Assembly: GCA_027449545.1 (NCBI GenBank)
Contig: DAIDLI010000201.1
Span: 1 to 64,000, forward strand
DNA: 64,000 nt
Direction: 5' to 3'
Source: Acidobacteriaceae bacterium
GTDB lineage: Bacteria > Acidobacteriota > Terriglobia > Terriglobales > Acidobacteriaceae
Shown here: in pieces, positions 38,556-47,576 of the stretch
Numbering within the stretch: the stretch's first letter is position 1
How the letters are laid out: the number at the start of each line of letters is the position of its first letter
The notes under the pieces: model-generated
What the model saw: only the letters and a program-made list of their open reading frames with translations
Database searches by the model: none
Told to the model about the DNA's origin: nothing
Position numbers and translations under genes: made by a program

Positions 38556-38971
38556 TGGCGACTGAACAGGAACGTCCCCTGGCGGGGCTCACGGATGCCG
38601 GACTGGAAGCGTTGCTGCGGCGGGCGATCCGCATCACCCTGGTTTTGGGCTTGCTGGCTGCCCTGATTCTGTGGAAGGCCTCGGGGTGGCGGAACGCAGC
38701 CATGCTGGCCACCGGCGCGGCGATTTCCGCCGCCAGCATCTTCGAGTGGCAGCGGCTGATCCGGATCATCAACGCCAAGCTGGACCGCCAGCAATTGCCC
38801 CGCGGCGCCGGTCTGGCCCTGGCTTTTTTCCTCCTCCGTCTGCTGGTCTTTGCCGGGGTCATTTATGGTAGCCTTAAGTGTTTCCAGGGTTCCGTGGTGG
38901 CATTGCTCTGTGGCCTCGGACTGGCAGTTCTGGCCATGGTTTGGCAGGCGTTGAGCCTTCTTCGCAATTGA
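38552..38971 (+). CDS. atpI: ATP synthase subunit I
   Basis: 139 residues, four predicted membrane helices (ITLVLGLLAALILW, AAMLATGAAISAASIF, GLALAFFLLRLLVFAGVIYG, SVVALLCGLGLAVLAMVW), the size and layout of AtpI, a non-essential chaperone for c-ring assembly. Start ATG 38552 overlaps the preceding stop. A longer frame from 38135 has no membrane or conserved sequence before this point and is rejected. Confidence 0.82.
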   Translation: MMATEQERPLAGLTDAGLEALLRRAIRITLVLGLLAALILWKASGWRNAAMLATGAAISAASIFEWQRLIRIINAKLDRQQLPRGAGLALAFFLLRLLVFAGVIYGSLKCFQGSVVALLCGLGLAVLAMVWQALSLLRN

Positions 38972-39050
38972 ATTTTGCGCATCCTCCGGGATGGATTCCT
39001 GGCCCGCGCCCGCCGCCTGAACCCTCGAATCAACCGCAACGGGAAAGACT

Positions 39051-39800
39051 TTGGTGGCCATGCAGGAACTTGGAATTACGCATTTCTTCAACTCCATCTT
39101 CGGGTCCATCTTTGCGCGCTTGATGCTGCTGGTGGGCGTCCATCCGCTGCACCCCAACCGCCCCATCAACGACACCTTTGCCCTCGAGATGCTGGTCTTC
39201 TTCGCGCTGGTGGCGTTCTTTATCGCGGTCCGGCTGTCGCTCTCGGTGGAGCACCCCAACGGTTTTCAGCACGTGGCTGAGATGGTGCACGAATTTGTCG
39301 GCGACATGGGCGACCAGGTCATCGGGCATGGGCACGAGCGTTTCCAGGCCTTCGTCACCTGCGTTCTGCTCTTCGTGCTGCTGAACAACGTGATCGGATT
39401 GCTGGTGGGTCTGATTCCAGGCGTCGTGACTCCTACCGCCCAGCCGGTGGTGCCGCTGGGAATCGCGGTGCTTACCTTCCTCTACTACAACCTGCCCGGC
39501 GTGCGGGTGAACGGGCCGGGCTACATCAAGCACTTCCTGGGGCCGCTGCCGTGGCTGGCGCCGCTGATGTTCCTCATCGAGATCGTCTCGCACCTGGCGC
39601 GCGTGCTCTCGCTCACCGTTCGTCTTTACGCCAACATGTTTGCGAGCGATATGCTCACCCTGGTGTGGTTTTCGATTATTCCCATCGCCGTGCCGGCCGT
39701 CTTCCTGGGCCTGCACTTCCTGGTCTCGGTGATCCAGGCCTTTGTCTTCATGCTGCTGGCCCAGATCTATCTGTCCATGGCGGTGGCGCACGAGCACTAA
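39051..39800 (+). CDS. atpB: F-type ATP synthase subunit a
   Basis: 249 residues at most; TTG 39051, GTG 39054 and ATG 39060 are all possible starts. Polytopic subunit a that forms the ion half-channels. The conserved penultimate helix carries the essential arginine in LSLTVRLYANMFASDMLT, and the last helix has VIQAFVFMLLAQIYLSMAV. Upstream NFVGDMGDQVIG-like segment (VHEFVGDMGDQVIG) is also typical. Confidence 0.93.
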   Translation: MVAMQELGITHFFNSIFGSIFARLMLLVGVHPLHPNRPINDTFALEMLVFFALVAFFIAVRLSLSVEHPNGFQHVAEMVHEFVGDMGDQVIGHGHERFQAFVTCVLLFVLLNNVIGLLVGLIPGVVTPTAQPVVPLGIAVLTFLYYNLPGVRVNGPGYIKHFLGPLPWLAPLMFLIEIVSHLARVLSLTVRLYANMFASDMLTLVWFSIIPIAVPAVFLGLHFLVSVIQAFVFMLLAQIYLSMAVAHEH

Positions 39801-40141
39801 GGAGCAGAGGTCAGTTGTCAGAGATCAGAGATCAGTTTCTCTGCAATCGTCAAAATGGATTCTGATCTCTGATCCCTAATTTCTGATCTCTGAAGAGATT
39901 CCGCCGGAGGGGCTTCCGCTCCGGAACTACGGTAGGGCAGCAAGCGTGAGGGGGCCAAAGGAGCAAACCAGTTTTCCGTCTTCAGCGATTGGTTTTCAGC
40001 CTCTGCACCGGTGAATCGAAATGCTCGATGCACTGGAGACGAACTGAAAGCGGATAGCTGAGAGACGTTCGCTGGCTTTTCTCCGGCACGGTGAGCCTCA
40101 ACCACCCACTGGCTGCCAATTTTGCAGGAAGCAGGAGAACT
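39801..40141. other. Repeat-bearing gap between atpB and atpE
   Basis: 341 nt without a gene. It holds inverted repeats of AGAGATCAGAGATCAG (about 39820-39835) against CTGATCTCTGATC and TCTGATCTCTGAAG (about 39860-39895), plus a GC-rich CCGGAG/CTCCGG hairpin at about 39904. AGGAG (40131-40135) serves atpE. Unusually long for an atp operon. Confidence 0.6.
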
Positions 40142-40444
40142 ATGCGGAAACTTCAGTACCTGTTCATGGCCTTGGCGGCGCTTTGCTTCGCCGTGCCGGC
40201 CTTCGCGCAGAGCGGCGGGGCCACTGCGCCTCTTAACCTCATCCCGATCGGCGCCGGCCTGGGCATGGGCCTGGCTGCCGGCCTGTGCGGCATGGGCCAG
40301 GGACGCGCCGTGGGCTCGGCCTGCGAATCGCTGGCCCGGAACCCCGGAACCCGCGCCGGCATCATGCTGTTCCTGGTGCTCGGCCTGGCGTTCATCGAGT
40401 CGCTGACGCTGTTTACCCTGGTCATCGTCTTCGCCAAGATGTAG
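40142..40444 (+). CDS. atpE: F-type ATP synthase subunit c with N-terminal signal-like extension
   Basis: 100 residues. The c-subunit hairpin spans about 34-98: helix 1 AGLGMGLAAGLCGMGQGRAVGSA, polar loop ESLARNPGT, helix 2 with the ion-binding carboxylate E86 in GLAFIESLTLF. Q53 in helix 1 and the E86-S87 pair match three ligands known from the Na+ c-ring of Ilyobacter, although the following Thr of that enzyme is Leu here. Residues 1-23 (LFMALAALCFAVPAFAQ) look like a cleavable signal peptide, absent from most c subunits but known in some phyla. The genes for subunits b, delta, alpha, gamma, beta and epsilon do not follow. Confidence 0.92.
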   Translation: MRKLQYLFMALAALCFAVPAFAQSGGATAPLNLIPIGAGLGMGLAAGLCGMGQGRAVGSACESLARNPGTRAGIMLFLVLGLAFIESLTLFTLVIVFAKM

Positions 40445-40466
40445 TCTGGCGCCACGCCTCATGCAA

Positions 40467-40502
40467 GCGGCCCCGCGGATTCCGCGGGGCCGCGTGCTTT
40501 TG
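40467..40502 (+). terminator. Strong terminator after atpE
   Basis: Perfect 12-bp stem GCGGCCCCGCGG / CCGCGGGGCCGC with a 3-nt loop, followed by GTGCTTTTG. It ends the atp transcript after subunit c. Confidence 0.85.
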
Positions 40503-40684
40503 CCCGCTCCTTGCTGTCCTTCGCGCCTTTTGGGCCTCTCAGGGGTTGATGCGGAAGGCCGGGCACGAACTCTCTGGGGGCCAAAGCAGCGTGGAGAGTA
40601 CGGCTCCGGCGGCACGACCGAAGGGCTGCCGGGCTACTTATTTGCTGCCGGAGCCGCGCGCCAGGGAGACCGGGGCTGATCTCG

Positions 40685-40721
40685 AGCAAAAGCAAAGGGC
40701 GCCGGCATGGCCGACGCCCTT
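40685..40721 (-). terminator. Terminator of the TPR gene at 40738
   Basis: On the minus strand, AAGGGCGTCGGC and GCCGGCGCCCTT (12 positions, one mismatch, 3-nt loop) followed by TGCTTTTGCTC. Confidence 0.8.
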
Positions 40722-40737
40722 GAGCGGTTGGGGTGGA

Positions 40738-41961
40738 TTACCGTTTCTTGCCGTGCGCGCTGTAGGAGGAGCTGACCTTCTCGCCCGCCTGCTGCAGAAT
40801 GCCGGCAACCTCCGGAGCGAAGGGACCGTTAGGCGCCAGTTCCATGTACTTCTTGTAGGCGTCCAGACAATCCTGCGGAAGAACGATCCGCTGCGTCTTA
40901 GGGTCGATGGTCGCATTCTGTACGAGCGCCTGGCCCTTCAGGTAATAGAGGATCGGGTCGTTGGGATCGGCCTTGATAGCCTCATCGGCGGCCGCCGCCT
41001 GCGCCTTGGCATTGCCCTGCTGGAAGAAGATGATGGCCTCATTCTTGAGGAAGAGACCCGCCTGGGCCGGATCGGCCTGGGCGGCGGCATCATAGGCCGC
41101 ATTGGCCTGCGGCACCTTGCCTGTCCGGGCGTAAACTTCGCCCAAACCTGCCTGCGCCACGCCCAGAATCTCGGCCCGCGGCTTCTTGGCGGCTTTCTCC
41201 AGGTCGAGTGCCTTCTGGTAGGAGGTGATCGCCTGATCGTACTTCTGCAGGCCAGCCTCCGCATAGCCCAGGTTGGTCCAGAGGATCGGCTCATCCGGCT
41301 TGAGCTGAGTGTCTTTCGTCATCATGGTTTCGATATCGGTGTACTTGCCGGCCTTGATCTCGGCCACCTTCGCCGCGAGCTGCGCCTTGTTGGCGGAGGC
41401 GCCGAGCTGTTGCACAGCCGTCTGGGTGGCCAGATCGATATCGTGCTTATCGGCGGTGACGGCCTTCAGGTCGCCATTCAACTGCTTGATGACCTGATTG
41501 GCCTTCAGAGCGGAGGCATTTTCCTTCTTGATCTCCTCCAATTGCTTGCGCTGCTCCGGTGTCATCTTGGCCAGGTACTCGGGGCGGGTCATATCGATGT
41601 TCTGCTGGATGTCCTGCCCGGCGATGACCTTCACGTTCATGATCTCGTCGACCATCTGTCCGGCAGGCGTATTGGGCTCGCGATAAATAAGGCTATAGGT
41701 CCCCGGAGCTGCTTGGCCGCTGAAGTTGCCGTCGGAATCGACCGGGAACTCGTACTTGGGTTTAGGGGATCCGGGACTGGCCAGGCTCACCGTACCGTTG
41801 GTCTGAGCTTGCCCGGTCGGATTGATCACCTGGCCGTGAATTTTGCCCATCTGCTGCGCAGGTTGCTGCGCAGCCTGCTGCGCAAACGCGGGCGAAAGCG
41901 CGAACATCAGCAGGCCCACGAGCGCGGGCAGGGTCAGCCGAAGGGAAAGAGTACGTTTCAT
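40738..41961 (-). CDS. Secreted TPR protein with carboxypeptidase-regulatory-like domain
   Basis: 407 residues from ATG 41961, preceded by AAGGAG. Signal peptide LTLPALVGLLMFALSPAFAQ; a beta-sandwich domain (IHGQVINPTGQAQTNGTVSL, FPVDSDGNFSGQAAPGTYSLIY) of the carboxypeptidase-regulatory-like type; a charged helical linker; then four or so TPR units (PILWTNLGYAEAGLQKYDQAITSYQKAL, VYARTGKVPQANAAYDAAAQADP, DPILYYLKGQALV). Periplasmic scaffold or binding protein; partner unknown. Confidence 0.82.
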   Translation of the reverse strand: MKRTLSLRLTLPALVGLLMFALSPAFAQQAAQQPAQQMGKIHGQVINPTGQAQTNGTVSLASPGSPKPKYEFPVDSDGNFSGQAAPGTYSLIYREPNTPAGQMVDEIMNVKVIAGQDIQQNIDMTRPEYLAKMTPEQRKQLEEIKKENASALKANQVIKQLNGDLKAVTADKHDIDLATQTAVQQLGASANKAQLAAKVAEIKAGKYTDIETMMTKDTQLKPDEPILWTNLGYAEAGLQKYDQAITSYQKALDLEKAAKKPRAEILGVAQAGLGEVYARTGKVPQANAAYDAAAQADPAQAGLFLKNEAIIFFQQGNAKAQAAAADEAIKADPNDPILYYLKGQALVQNATIDPKTQRIVLPQDCLDAYKKYMELAPNGPFAPEVAGILQQAGEKVSSSYSAHGKKR

Positions 41962-42383
41962 CGTGTTCTCCTTGGAGCGGCGCGAAAAAACAGGCCCGCT
42001 CATAAGTTCTTTTTTCTTCTGCGAAAGCGCTGGCGCTTTTCGCCTGCTGCGCTGCTCCGGATCTGCGGTTTGACGGCAATTCCATGAGCCGTATCCGTTC
42101 CGTATGACCTTCCGGAGCGGCGGCCGAGCCCATCTGAGCAGACTCCGGCTCGCAGCTTGACAGAAGCGTAGCCCCACCAAGTTAAATCCTTGCCATACCG
42201 CCCGGCAAGGGCCGGCTGGTGTTGCCGGGTCTCTGCTGCCTTCCATTTGCATGTATGGAAACGCGAGTTCCGGGAAAGTTGCTTCGCTGCGGAAAGAGCG
42301 GCAATCCAACTCTCCTTTTCCGCCATGGTATTCGGATGCGGCGAATGCCTCCTGTGGCGCGTATCACACTCTAGAATCAAAGC
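41962..42383. other. Divergent gap, TPR gene / GNAT gene
   Basis: 422 nt. A hairpin GCGAAAGCGC / GCGCTTTTCGC lies at 42021-42043, in the predicted 5' leader of the minus-strand TPR gene. Long open frames cross the region on both strands but none shows a recognisable start or protein-like composition. No clear promoter consensus. Confidence 0.5.
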
Positions 42384-42899
42384 ATGAGCTTGAACCTTCG
42401 CAAGGCGGTTGCGGCGGACGTCCCGCAGATTCTGGCCTTTATTCGCGCCCTGGCCGAGTACGAGCGGGCGCCCCACGAAGTCTCCGCCACCGAGGAGGGG
42501 CTGCTGCGCGACGGATTCGGTCCGCGCCCCTTCTACGACTGCCTGATCGCCGAGCTGGACGGTCAGCCGGCCGGCTTCGCCTTGTTCTTCTTCAACTACT
42601 CCACGTGGAAGGGCCGGCCGGGGGTTTATCTGGAGGACCTGTTCGTAGAGCCGCATCTGCGCGGGAAGGGAATCGGTAAGGCTCTGCTCCAGCGGGTGGC
42701 GGCATTTGCCCTGGAGAACGGCTGCCAGCGGCTCCAGTGGGAGGTGCTGGACTGGAATACCCCTGCAATCGACTTTTATCGCGCTATGGGAGCCGAGTTC
42801 CTGGATGAATGGCGGAACGTGCGTGTGGGCGGCGAGGCGCTGGCCCGGCTGGCAGGCGCCGAAGCTGTTCAGGCGCCCTCAGCGGAGAGCGCGCAGTGA
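42384..42899 (+). CDS. GNAT N-acetyltransferase, SSAT-like
   Basis: 171 residues. Acetyl-CoA-binding motif A in FVEPHLRGKGIGKALLQRVA; the blocks AEYERAPHEVSATEEGL, FALFFFNYSTWKGRPGVYLEDL and WEVLDWNTPAIDFYRAMGAE are those of the spermidine/spermine (or thialysine) N-acetyltransferase group. Possible substrates are polyamines or diamines, which would tie in with the putrescine genes elsewhere in this window; inference. The stop overlaps the trmFO start as GTGA. Confidence 0.88.
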   Translation: MSLNLRKAVAADVPQILAFIRALAEYERAPHEVSATEEGLLRDGFGPRPFYDCLIAELDGQPAGFALFFFNYSTWKGRPGVYLEDLFVEPHLRGKGIGKALLQRVAAFALENGCQRLQWEVLDWNTPAIDFYRAMGAEFLDEWRNVRVGGEALARLAGAEAVQAPSAESAQ

Positions 42900-44263
42900 A
42901 GGTCCGGGTGATTGGCGGAGGCCTGGCCGGCCCGGAGGCGGCGCTGACGGCGGCGCGGTTCGGGTGCGAGGTGGAGCTCTATGAGATGCGCCGCGTGGTG
43001 GAGGGAAAGCTGCTGCTCACGCCGGCCCACCAGACCACCGACTTCGGCGAGCTGGTCTGCTCGAATTCATTGAAGAGCGAGTCGCCGAACACGGCGCCCT
43101 GGCTGCTGAAGCAGGAGATGCGGCGCGCGGGGTCGGCCCTGCTGCGGATGGCGGACGCAACCGCGGTACCGGCAGGGCACGCGCTGGCGGTGGACCGGGT
43201 CGAGTTTTCGCGGCAGATCTCGGAGGCGATCGCGGCCGAGCCGCGGATTCGGGTGATTCGCGAAGAGGTAACGAGCCTCGCTCGGGACGAGGACAGCACC
43301 AAGTACACGATTGTTGCCACCGGGCCGCTGACCTCGGACGCGCTGAGCCGCGAGGTCGAACGGCTGACTGGATCGGGGCACCTGGCGTTTTACGATTCGA
43401 TCTCCCCGATTGTCGATGCGGAGACGATCGATATGGAGCGGGTGTACTTTGCCGCGCGCTGGGACAAGGGCACCGCCGACTATATCAACTGCCCCATGAC
43501 GCGCGAGGAGTACGACCGGTTTTATGATGCGCTGGTGACGGCGGAGGCCGCCGAAGAAAAAGAGTGGGAGAAGCTGGAGTACTTCGAGGGATGCCTGCCC
43601 ATTGAGGTGCTGGCGCGGCGCGGGCGTGACACGCTGCGTTTCGGGCCGATGAAGCCGGTGGGCCTGCGCGATCCGCGCACCGGCAAGACGCCCTGGGCGG
43701 TGGTGCAGCTGCGCAAGGAGAATCTGCGCGCCGACAGCTACAACCTGGTCGGATTTCAGAACCACCTGAAGTGGGGCGAGCAGGCGCGGGTGCTGCGGTT
43801 GATTCCGGGGCTGGAGAACGCGCGGTTTCTGCGCTACGGCCAGATCCATCGCAATACCTACATCTGCGCGCCGGCGCTGATCGATGAATATCTGCGTCTG
43901 AAGGCCCACCCGCATATCGCGTTTGCCGGGCAGATCTGCGGTGTGGAGGGCTACACCGAGTCCATAGCTGCCGGCATGCTGGCTGGGATCTATGCAGCAG
44001 CGCTGGCGCGGGGCGTAGAGCCGAAGCCGGTTCCGCGCGGCACCGCGCTGGGCTCGCTGATGCACTACATCACCCACGCGGAGACGAAAAGCTTTCAGCC
44101 GGCCAATATCACCTTCGATCTGATCGAGCCGCTGGAGGAAGAGACCCGGCGCAGAATACGCGACAAAAAAGAGCGGCACAGGTTGCAGTGCGAGCGGGCG
44201 CTGGCGGTCTTCGACGCGTGGTGGGGGGAATTGGAACCGGCATTGTGCGCGGGCAGGGGCTGA
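42896..44263 (+). CDS. trmFO: Methylenetetrahydrofolate-tRNA-(uracil-5-)-methyltransferase
   Basis: 455 residues from GTG 42896. Folate/FAD-dependent formation of m5U54 in tRNA. FAD-binding VRVIGGGLAGPEAALTAARFG at the N-terminus, then LYEMR, HQTTDFGELVCSNSLKS (TrmFO/Gid signature), YDSISPIVDAETIDM, and GQICGVEGYTESIAAGMLAG. Translationally coupled to the GNAT gene. Confidence 0.95.
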   Translation: MKVRVIGGGLAGPEAALTAARFGCEVELYEMRRVVEGKLLLTPAHQTTDFGELVCSNSLKSESPNTAPWLLKQEMRRAGSALLRMADATAVPAGHALAVDRVEFSRQISEAIAAEPRIRVIREEVTSLARDEDSTKYTIVATGPLTSDALSREVERLTGSGHLAFYDSISPIVDAETIDMERVYFAARWDKGTADYINCPMTREEYDRFYDALVTAEAAEEKEWEKLEYFEGCLPIEVLARRGRDTLRFGPMKPVGLRDPRTGKTPWAVVQLRKENLRADSYNLVGFQNHLKWGEQARVLRLIPGLENARFLRYGQIHRNTYICAPALIDEYLRLKAHPHIAFAGQICGVEGYTESIAAGMLAGIYAAALARGVEPKPVPRGTALGSLMHYITHAETKSFQPANITFDLIEPLEEETRRRIRDKKERHRLQCERALAVFDAWWGELEPALCAGRG

Positions 44264-44344
44264 AGGGGCTCCGGAACAATTCATTGCCGTGCAGCCAGGG
44301 GGCGCCGGTCCGCGATACTTTGTGGCCGCGAGGCTCTGTCCCGG

Positions 44345-45553
44345 CTATGTCAGGTTAGGCAGGTTGATCACGTTCAGCACCACTTGCAGCAGGACCACGG
44401 CGGCGGCAGCGTAAAGCGCCATGCGCGCGCGCGGAGTCTCGAAGGCATCCGCGAAGACGCCGCCGATGAAGGTGAGCCAGAAGGGAATCGACCACAGCCA
44501 GGGGCTGCCCGGCGCACCCGTCATCACCAGCCACATCAGCACCGCGGCGCACTGCAGCGGCGCAGTGTTGCCGAAGAAGCGCGCCTTGGGCAGGCCCAGA
44601 TACAAGAAGAAGGCCGCGGCCGCCGCCACGGTGATGCCGGCCTCGGGGAGAGACGCAAAGAAGTGCTGGGCGGGCCGGAGGGAGAACCACAGGAATCCCG
44701 CTGAGGAGCGGAAGACGTAGCTGTAGGCGTCAGGCGAGAAGCCGTAGCAGGCGAAGACCACCAGCAGTGCTCCTAGACAAGCCAGCAGCACGATGGGCAG
44801 CGATTGGCTGCGATGGCCCTCGGCGATGTAGACCATGAGGACAAGCCCCAGCAGCGCCGCCACCGGCAGCGCTGCGATGTGGGCAGCGGCGGCCAGCCCG
44901 AAGGCCAGGGTGAGGAGCAGAATACGGGGACGCCATCTGTGCTGTGGTCCCTGCATGGCGTGAGCCCCCCCGATGCAGGTGTAGACGCCGCCATACACGC
45001 CCAGCGCGGCAAAGATCTCCGGCGAAGGCTCCAGACAGGCGTGGAGAATGGCGGGACAGAAGCAATAGAGCGCGAGCGCGACGTAGCCGCCGAGGTTTCC
45101 ATAGAGCCGGCGCGTCACCCACCATACCGCGCCACCCAGGACGCAACCCCCCAGCAGGAAGGGCAGGCGCAGCAGCAGCAGGATGTGGGTCATCTGGTGG
45201 CGCAGTTCCCAGGTGCTGATCTCGCCGCTCTCCTGCACCACGCGGTCTTCAGGCGCGCGGAAGTGGTCCAGGCCCTCTTCGGTGAGCAGGTTGAGCGTGA
45301 GGGGCAGACCGGCGAGCCGATAGGCCAGGATGCCGTCGTGGATATTGCCACAGGATGTGTAATAGCCGGCCAGCGGCGAGGCCTTCTCCCAGGTCTCGCG
45401 GCCGCAGCGCGCATAGCGGTAGTCCTGGTCGCTGAGCGTCTGATGGGCGGCGACCCACAGCCCTTGCAGAAGAAACAATGCAAGCAGGGTTGCCGCAATT
45501 TGCTGCGGGCGATTGAATCGAAATCGGCGGAGCTTACCAAACCGGTGGGTCAT
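44345..45553 (-). CDS. Polytopic membrane protein, GT39-like
   Basis: 402 residues with 9-11 predicted membrane helices. The segment RLPFLLGGCVLGGAVWWVTRRLYGNLGGYVALALYCF resembles the third/fourth helices of PMT/ArnT-type (GT39) lipid-linked sugar transferases, and the large periplasmic loop after the first helix (YRYARCGRETWEK...LTEEGLDHFRAPED) fits; however, the conserved Asp-Glu of the first loop is not clear. Converges on trmFO. Could be a glycosyltransferase or a family of unknown membrane proteins. Confidence 0.65.
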   Translation of the reverse strand: MTHRFGKLRRFRFNRPQQIAATLLALFLLQGLWVAAHQTLSDQDYRYARCGRETWEKASPLAGYYTSCGNIHDGILAYRLAGLPLTLNLLTEEGLDHFRAPEDRVVQESGEISTWELRHQMTHILLLLRLPFLLGGCVLGGAVWWVTRRLYGNLGGYVALALYCFCPAILHACLEPSPEIFAALGVYGGVYTCIGGAHAMQGPQHRWRPRILLLTLAFGLAAAAHIAALPVAALLGLVLMVYIAEGHRSQSLPIVLLACLGALLVVFACYGFSPDAYSYVFRSSAGFLWFSLRPAQHFFASLPEAGITVAAAAAFFLYLGLPKARFFGNTAPLQCAAVLMWLVMTGAPGSPWLWSIPFWLTFIGGVFADAFETPRARMALYAAAAVVLLQVVLNVINLPNLT

Positions 45554-45651
45554 CGCGCGGGGGACGTAAGCTCCAGTCTAAATGCCCGGGCCGGGCAGAT
45601 GTCTGCTGACGTGCGCAGCAGACATTTGGGGAACAGGGAATTGCGAAAAAT

Positions 45652-47100
45652 CTACGGCAGGTAGAGGTTCACGTACTCGTGGACGGGCATGGCGTCGAGC
45701 CGTGCAGAGTCGAGCGAGGCGTCGAGGACGCGCTGTTGCTGCGCGTCGCTGAAGCGGCGGCTGAGATTGCGCTTGAACTTCTCCACCAGCAGCGGCAAGC
45801 CTTCTTCACGGCGCCGGCGGTGTCCTATGGGGAATTCGACCGTCTCCTCCAGTACCGTTCCGTCGTTCAGCTCCACGACAAGACGGTTCGCTATGGATCG
45901 CTTTTCGGGATCGTGATAGTCGCGGGTGAACTGCGGGTTTTCGACGCAGTCCATTCTGGCGCGGAGGGCATCGATCCGCGGATCGGACGCAACTTCGTCC
46001 TCGTAATCGGCGGCGGTGAGGCGGCCGAAGAGCAGTGGGATCGCGACCATGTATTGCACGCAGTGGTCGCGGTCGGCGGGATTGGCGAGCGGGCCTTTTT
46101 TGTCGATGATGCGGAGGCAGGCCTCATGCGTGTGAATCTTGATGCGTTTGATGGAATCGGGCGAGAGCTTGCGGCGATCGAGTTCGGCGCGGACCTTCAT
46201 GGCCGCCTCCACGGCGGTCTGGGCGTGGAACTCGGCGGGGAAGCTGATCTTGAAGAGCACGTTCTCCATGACATAGGAGCCGTAGGGGCGCTGGAACTTG
46301 AAGGGCTGTCCGCGGAAGAGGACGTCGTAGAAGCCCCAGGTTTTGGCGGTGAGGGCCGAGGGATAGCCCATCTCGCCGGCGCGGGCCATCAAGGCGAGCC
46401 GCACCGCGCGGCTGGTGGCGTCGCCCGCCGCCCAGCTCTTGCGCGAGCCGGTGTTGGGGGCGTGGCGATAGGTGCGCAGGCTCTGGCCGTCGATCCAGGC
46501 GTTGGAGACGGCGTTGAGGGTCTGTTCGCGGGTGAGGTCGAGCAGCTGGCAAACCACCGCCGTCGAAGCCACCTTGACCAGCACCACGTGATCGAGGCCG
46601 ACCTTGTTGAAGGAGTTCTCGAGCGCGAGGCAGCCCTGAATCTCGTGGGCCTTGATCATGGCGGTGAGCACGGCGCGCATGGTGAGGGGCGGTTTGCCTT
46701 CGGCAATCGCCTGACGCGACAGCCAATCGGCGACGGCGAGGATGGCGCCGAGGTTGTCGGAGGGGTGGCCCCACTCGGCTGCCAGCCAGGTGTCGTTGAA
46801 GTCGAGCCAGCGGATGATGGCGCCGATGTTGAAGGCGGCCTGCACCGGATCGAGCACGTAGTCGGTGCCGGGAACGCGCGCGCCGTTGGGCACGATGGTG
46901 CCGGGGACGATGGGGCCGAGCAGCTTGGTGCAGGCCGGGTATTCAAGCGCCTCGAGGCCGCAGCCGAGCGTGTCGATGAGACAGGCGCGGGCGGTGGAGT
47001 AGGCGAGGTCGGAGGTGATCTCGTAGTTCAGGGCGTAGTCGGCGATATCGGTGAGGACCTGGTCGGGTGCGGGACGGTTGTTGCTGATGGGCGTGGACAC
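45652..47100 (-). CDS. prpD: 2-methylcitrate dehydratase
   Basis: 482 residues, MmgE/PrpD family. Dehydrates 2-methylcitrate in the methylcitrate cycle of propionate degradation. Blocks: [78 protein letters not shown] and [24 protein letters not shown], all typical of PrpD. Last gene of the prp group on this strand. Confidence 0.95.
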   Translation of the reverse strand: MSTPISNNRPAPDQVLTDIADYALNYEITSDLAYSTARACLIDTLGCGLEALEYPACTKLLGPIVPGTIVPNGARVPGTDYVLDPVQAAFNIGAIIRWLDFNDTWLAAEWGHPSDNLGAILAVADWLSRQAIAEGKPPLTMRAVLTAMIKAHEIQGCLALENSFNKVGLDHVVLVKVASTAVVCQLLDLTREQTLNAVSNAWIDGQSLRTYRHAPNTGSRKSWAAGDATSRAVRLALMARAGEMGYPSALTAKTWGFYDVLFRGQPFKFQRPYGSYVMENVLFKISFPAEFHAQTAVEAAMKVRAELDRRKLSPDSIKRIKIHTHEACLRIIDKKGPLANPADRDHCVQYMVAIPLLFGRLTAADYEDEVASDPRIDALRARMDCVENPQFTRDYHDPEKRSIANRLVVELNDGTVLEETVEFPIGHRRRREEGLPLLVEKFKRNLSRRFSDAQQQRVLDASLDSARLDAMPVHEYVNLYLP

Positions 47101-47115
47101 ACGGACTCCTAGTAT

Positions 47116-47364
47116 TTAAGCGGGTTTGATGAACCCGGCGTAAATGAATTCTCCAAGGACGATGAAATACATCAGGATAAGCATTCCCCAAAATTCAATT
47201 CTCTGGCGGCGGACCGTTTTTGGACTGATCTTGCCACCTTGCACGGTCCGTGCCCATCCTCGAGCCATTAGACGAAACAGGCCTGCCATGATCGGAGGTC
47301 CCAGGATCAGGATGGCTAATTGTTCAGGTAATGGTGCGGCGCCAGGTAACATTATCCTTTTCAT
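47116..47364 (-). CDS. Small membrane protein within the prp operon
   Basis: 82 residues with two membrane helices (LAILILGPPIMAGLFRLMA and FWGMLILMYFIVLGEFIYAGFI) separated by a basic loop. It lies 15 nt upstream of prpD and on the same strand. GGAGGA immediately precedes the first ATG, so the ATG at 47352 may be used instead. No family recognised. Its location suggests a role linked to propionate metabolism or just co-transcription. Confidence 0.65.
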   Translation of the reverse strand: MKRIMLPGAAPLPEQLAILILGPPIMAGLFRLMARGWARTVQGGKISPKTVRRQRIEFWGMLILMYFIVLGEFIYAGFIKPA

Positions 47365-47426
47365 TCCTCCAATCGCGGGTCGTCAGGTCTTAGGCACAAA
47401 AATGCCACAGATTTACATCTCGATTT

Positions 47427-47547
47427 CCCAGGTCTCAAAATCGAGACCTGGGGCACCCCGGCTTAGCAATTGATCCAGTGCGTGCCGAAAAGCAACCGCA
47501 GATCCTTCGACTCCCTGCGCTGCGCTCCGGTCGCTCAGGATGACAAT
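47427..47547. repeat. Two adjoining repeats in the prpC/prpD gap
   Basis: CCCAGGTC-family hairpin at 47427-47460: arms CCCAGGTCTC and GAGACCTGGG around AAAATC, with the GCACCCCG tail. At 47487-47547 is the second copy of the GAAAAGCAACCGCAGATCCT repeat, ending CTCAGGATGACA, with a longer middle than copy 1. Confidence 0.75.
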
Positions 47548-47576
47548 TTCAAGGAAAACCAAAGTCAGAAAGCAAT

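Noticed and set aside
40285-42087. 600-codon plus-strand frame across atpE and the TPR gene
   Set aside because: Overlaps atpE, two terminators and an antisense TPR gene; rich in Leu/Arg/Gly without domain signs, so a shadow.
41962-42383. Additional coding region upstream of the TPR gene
   Set aside because: The open frame extends to 42309 but the signal peptide begins at 41961 with a good AAGGAG, and the extra part is Arg/Ser-rich without pattern.
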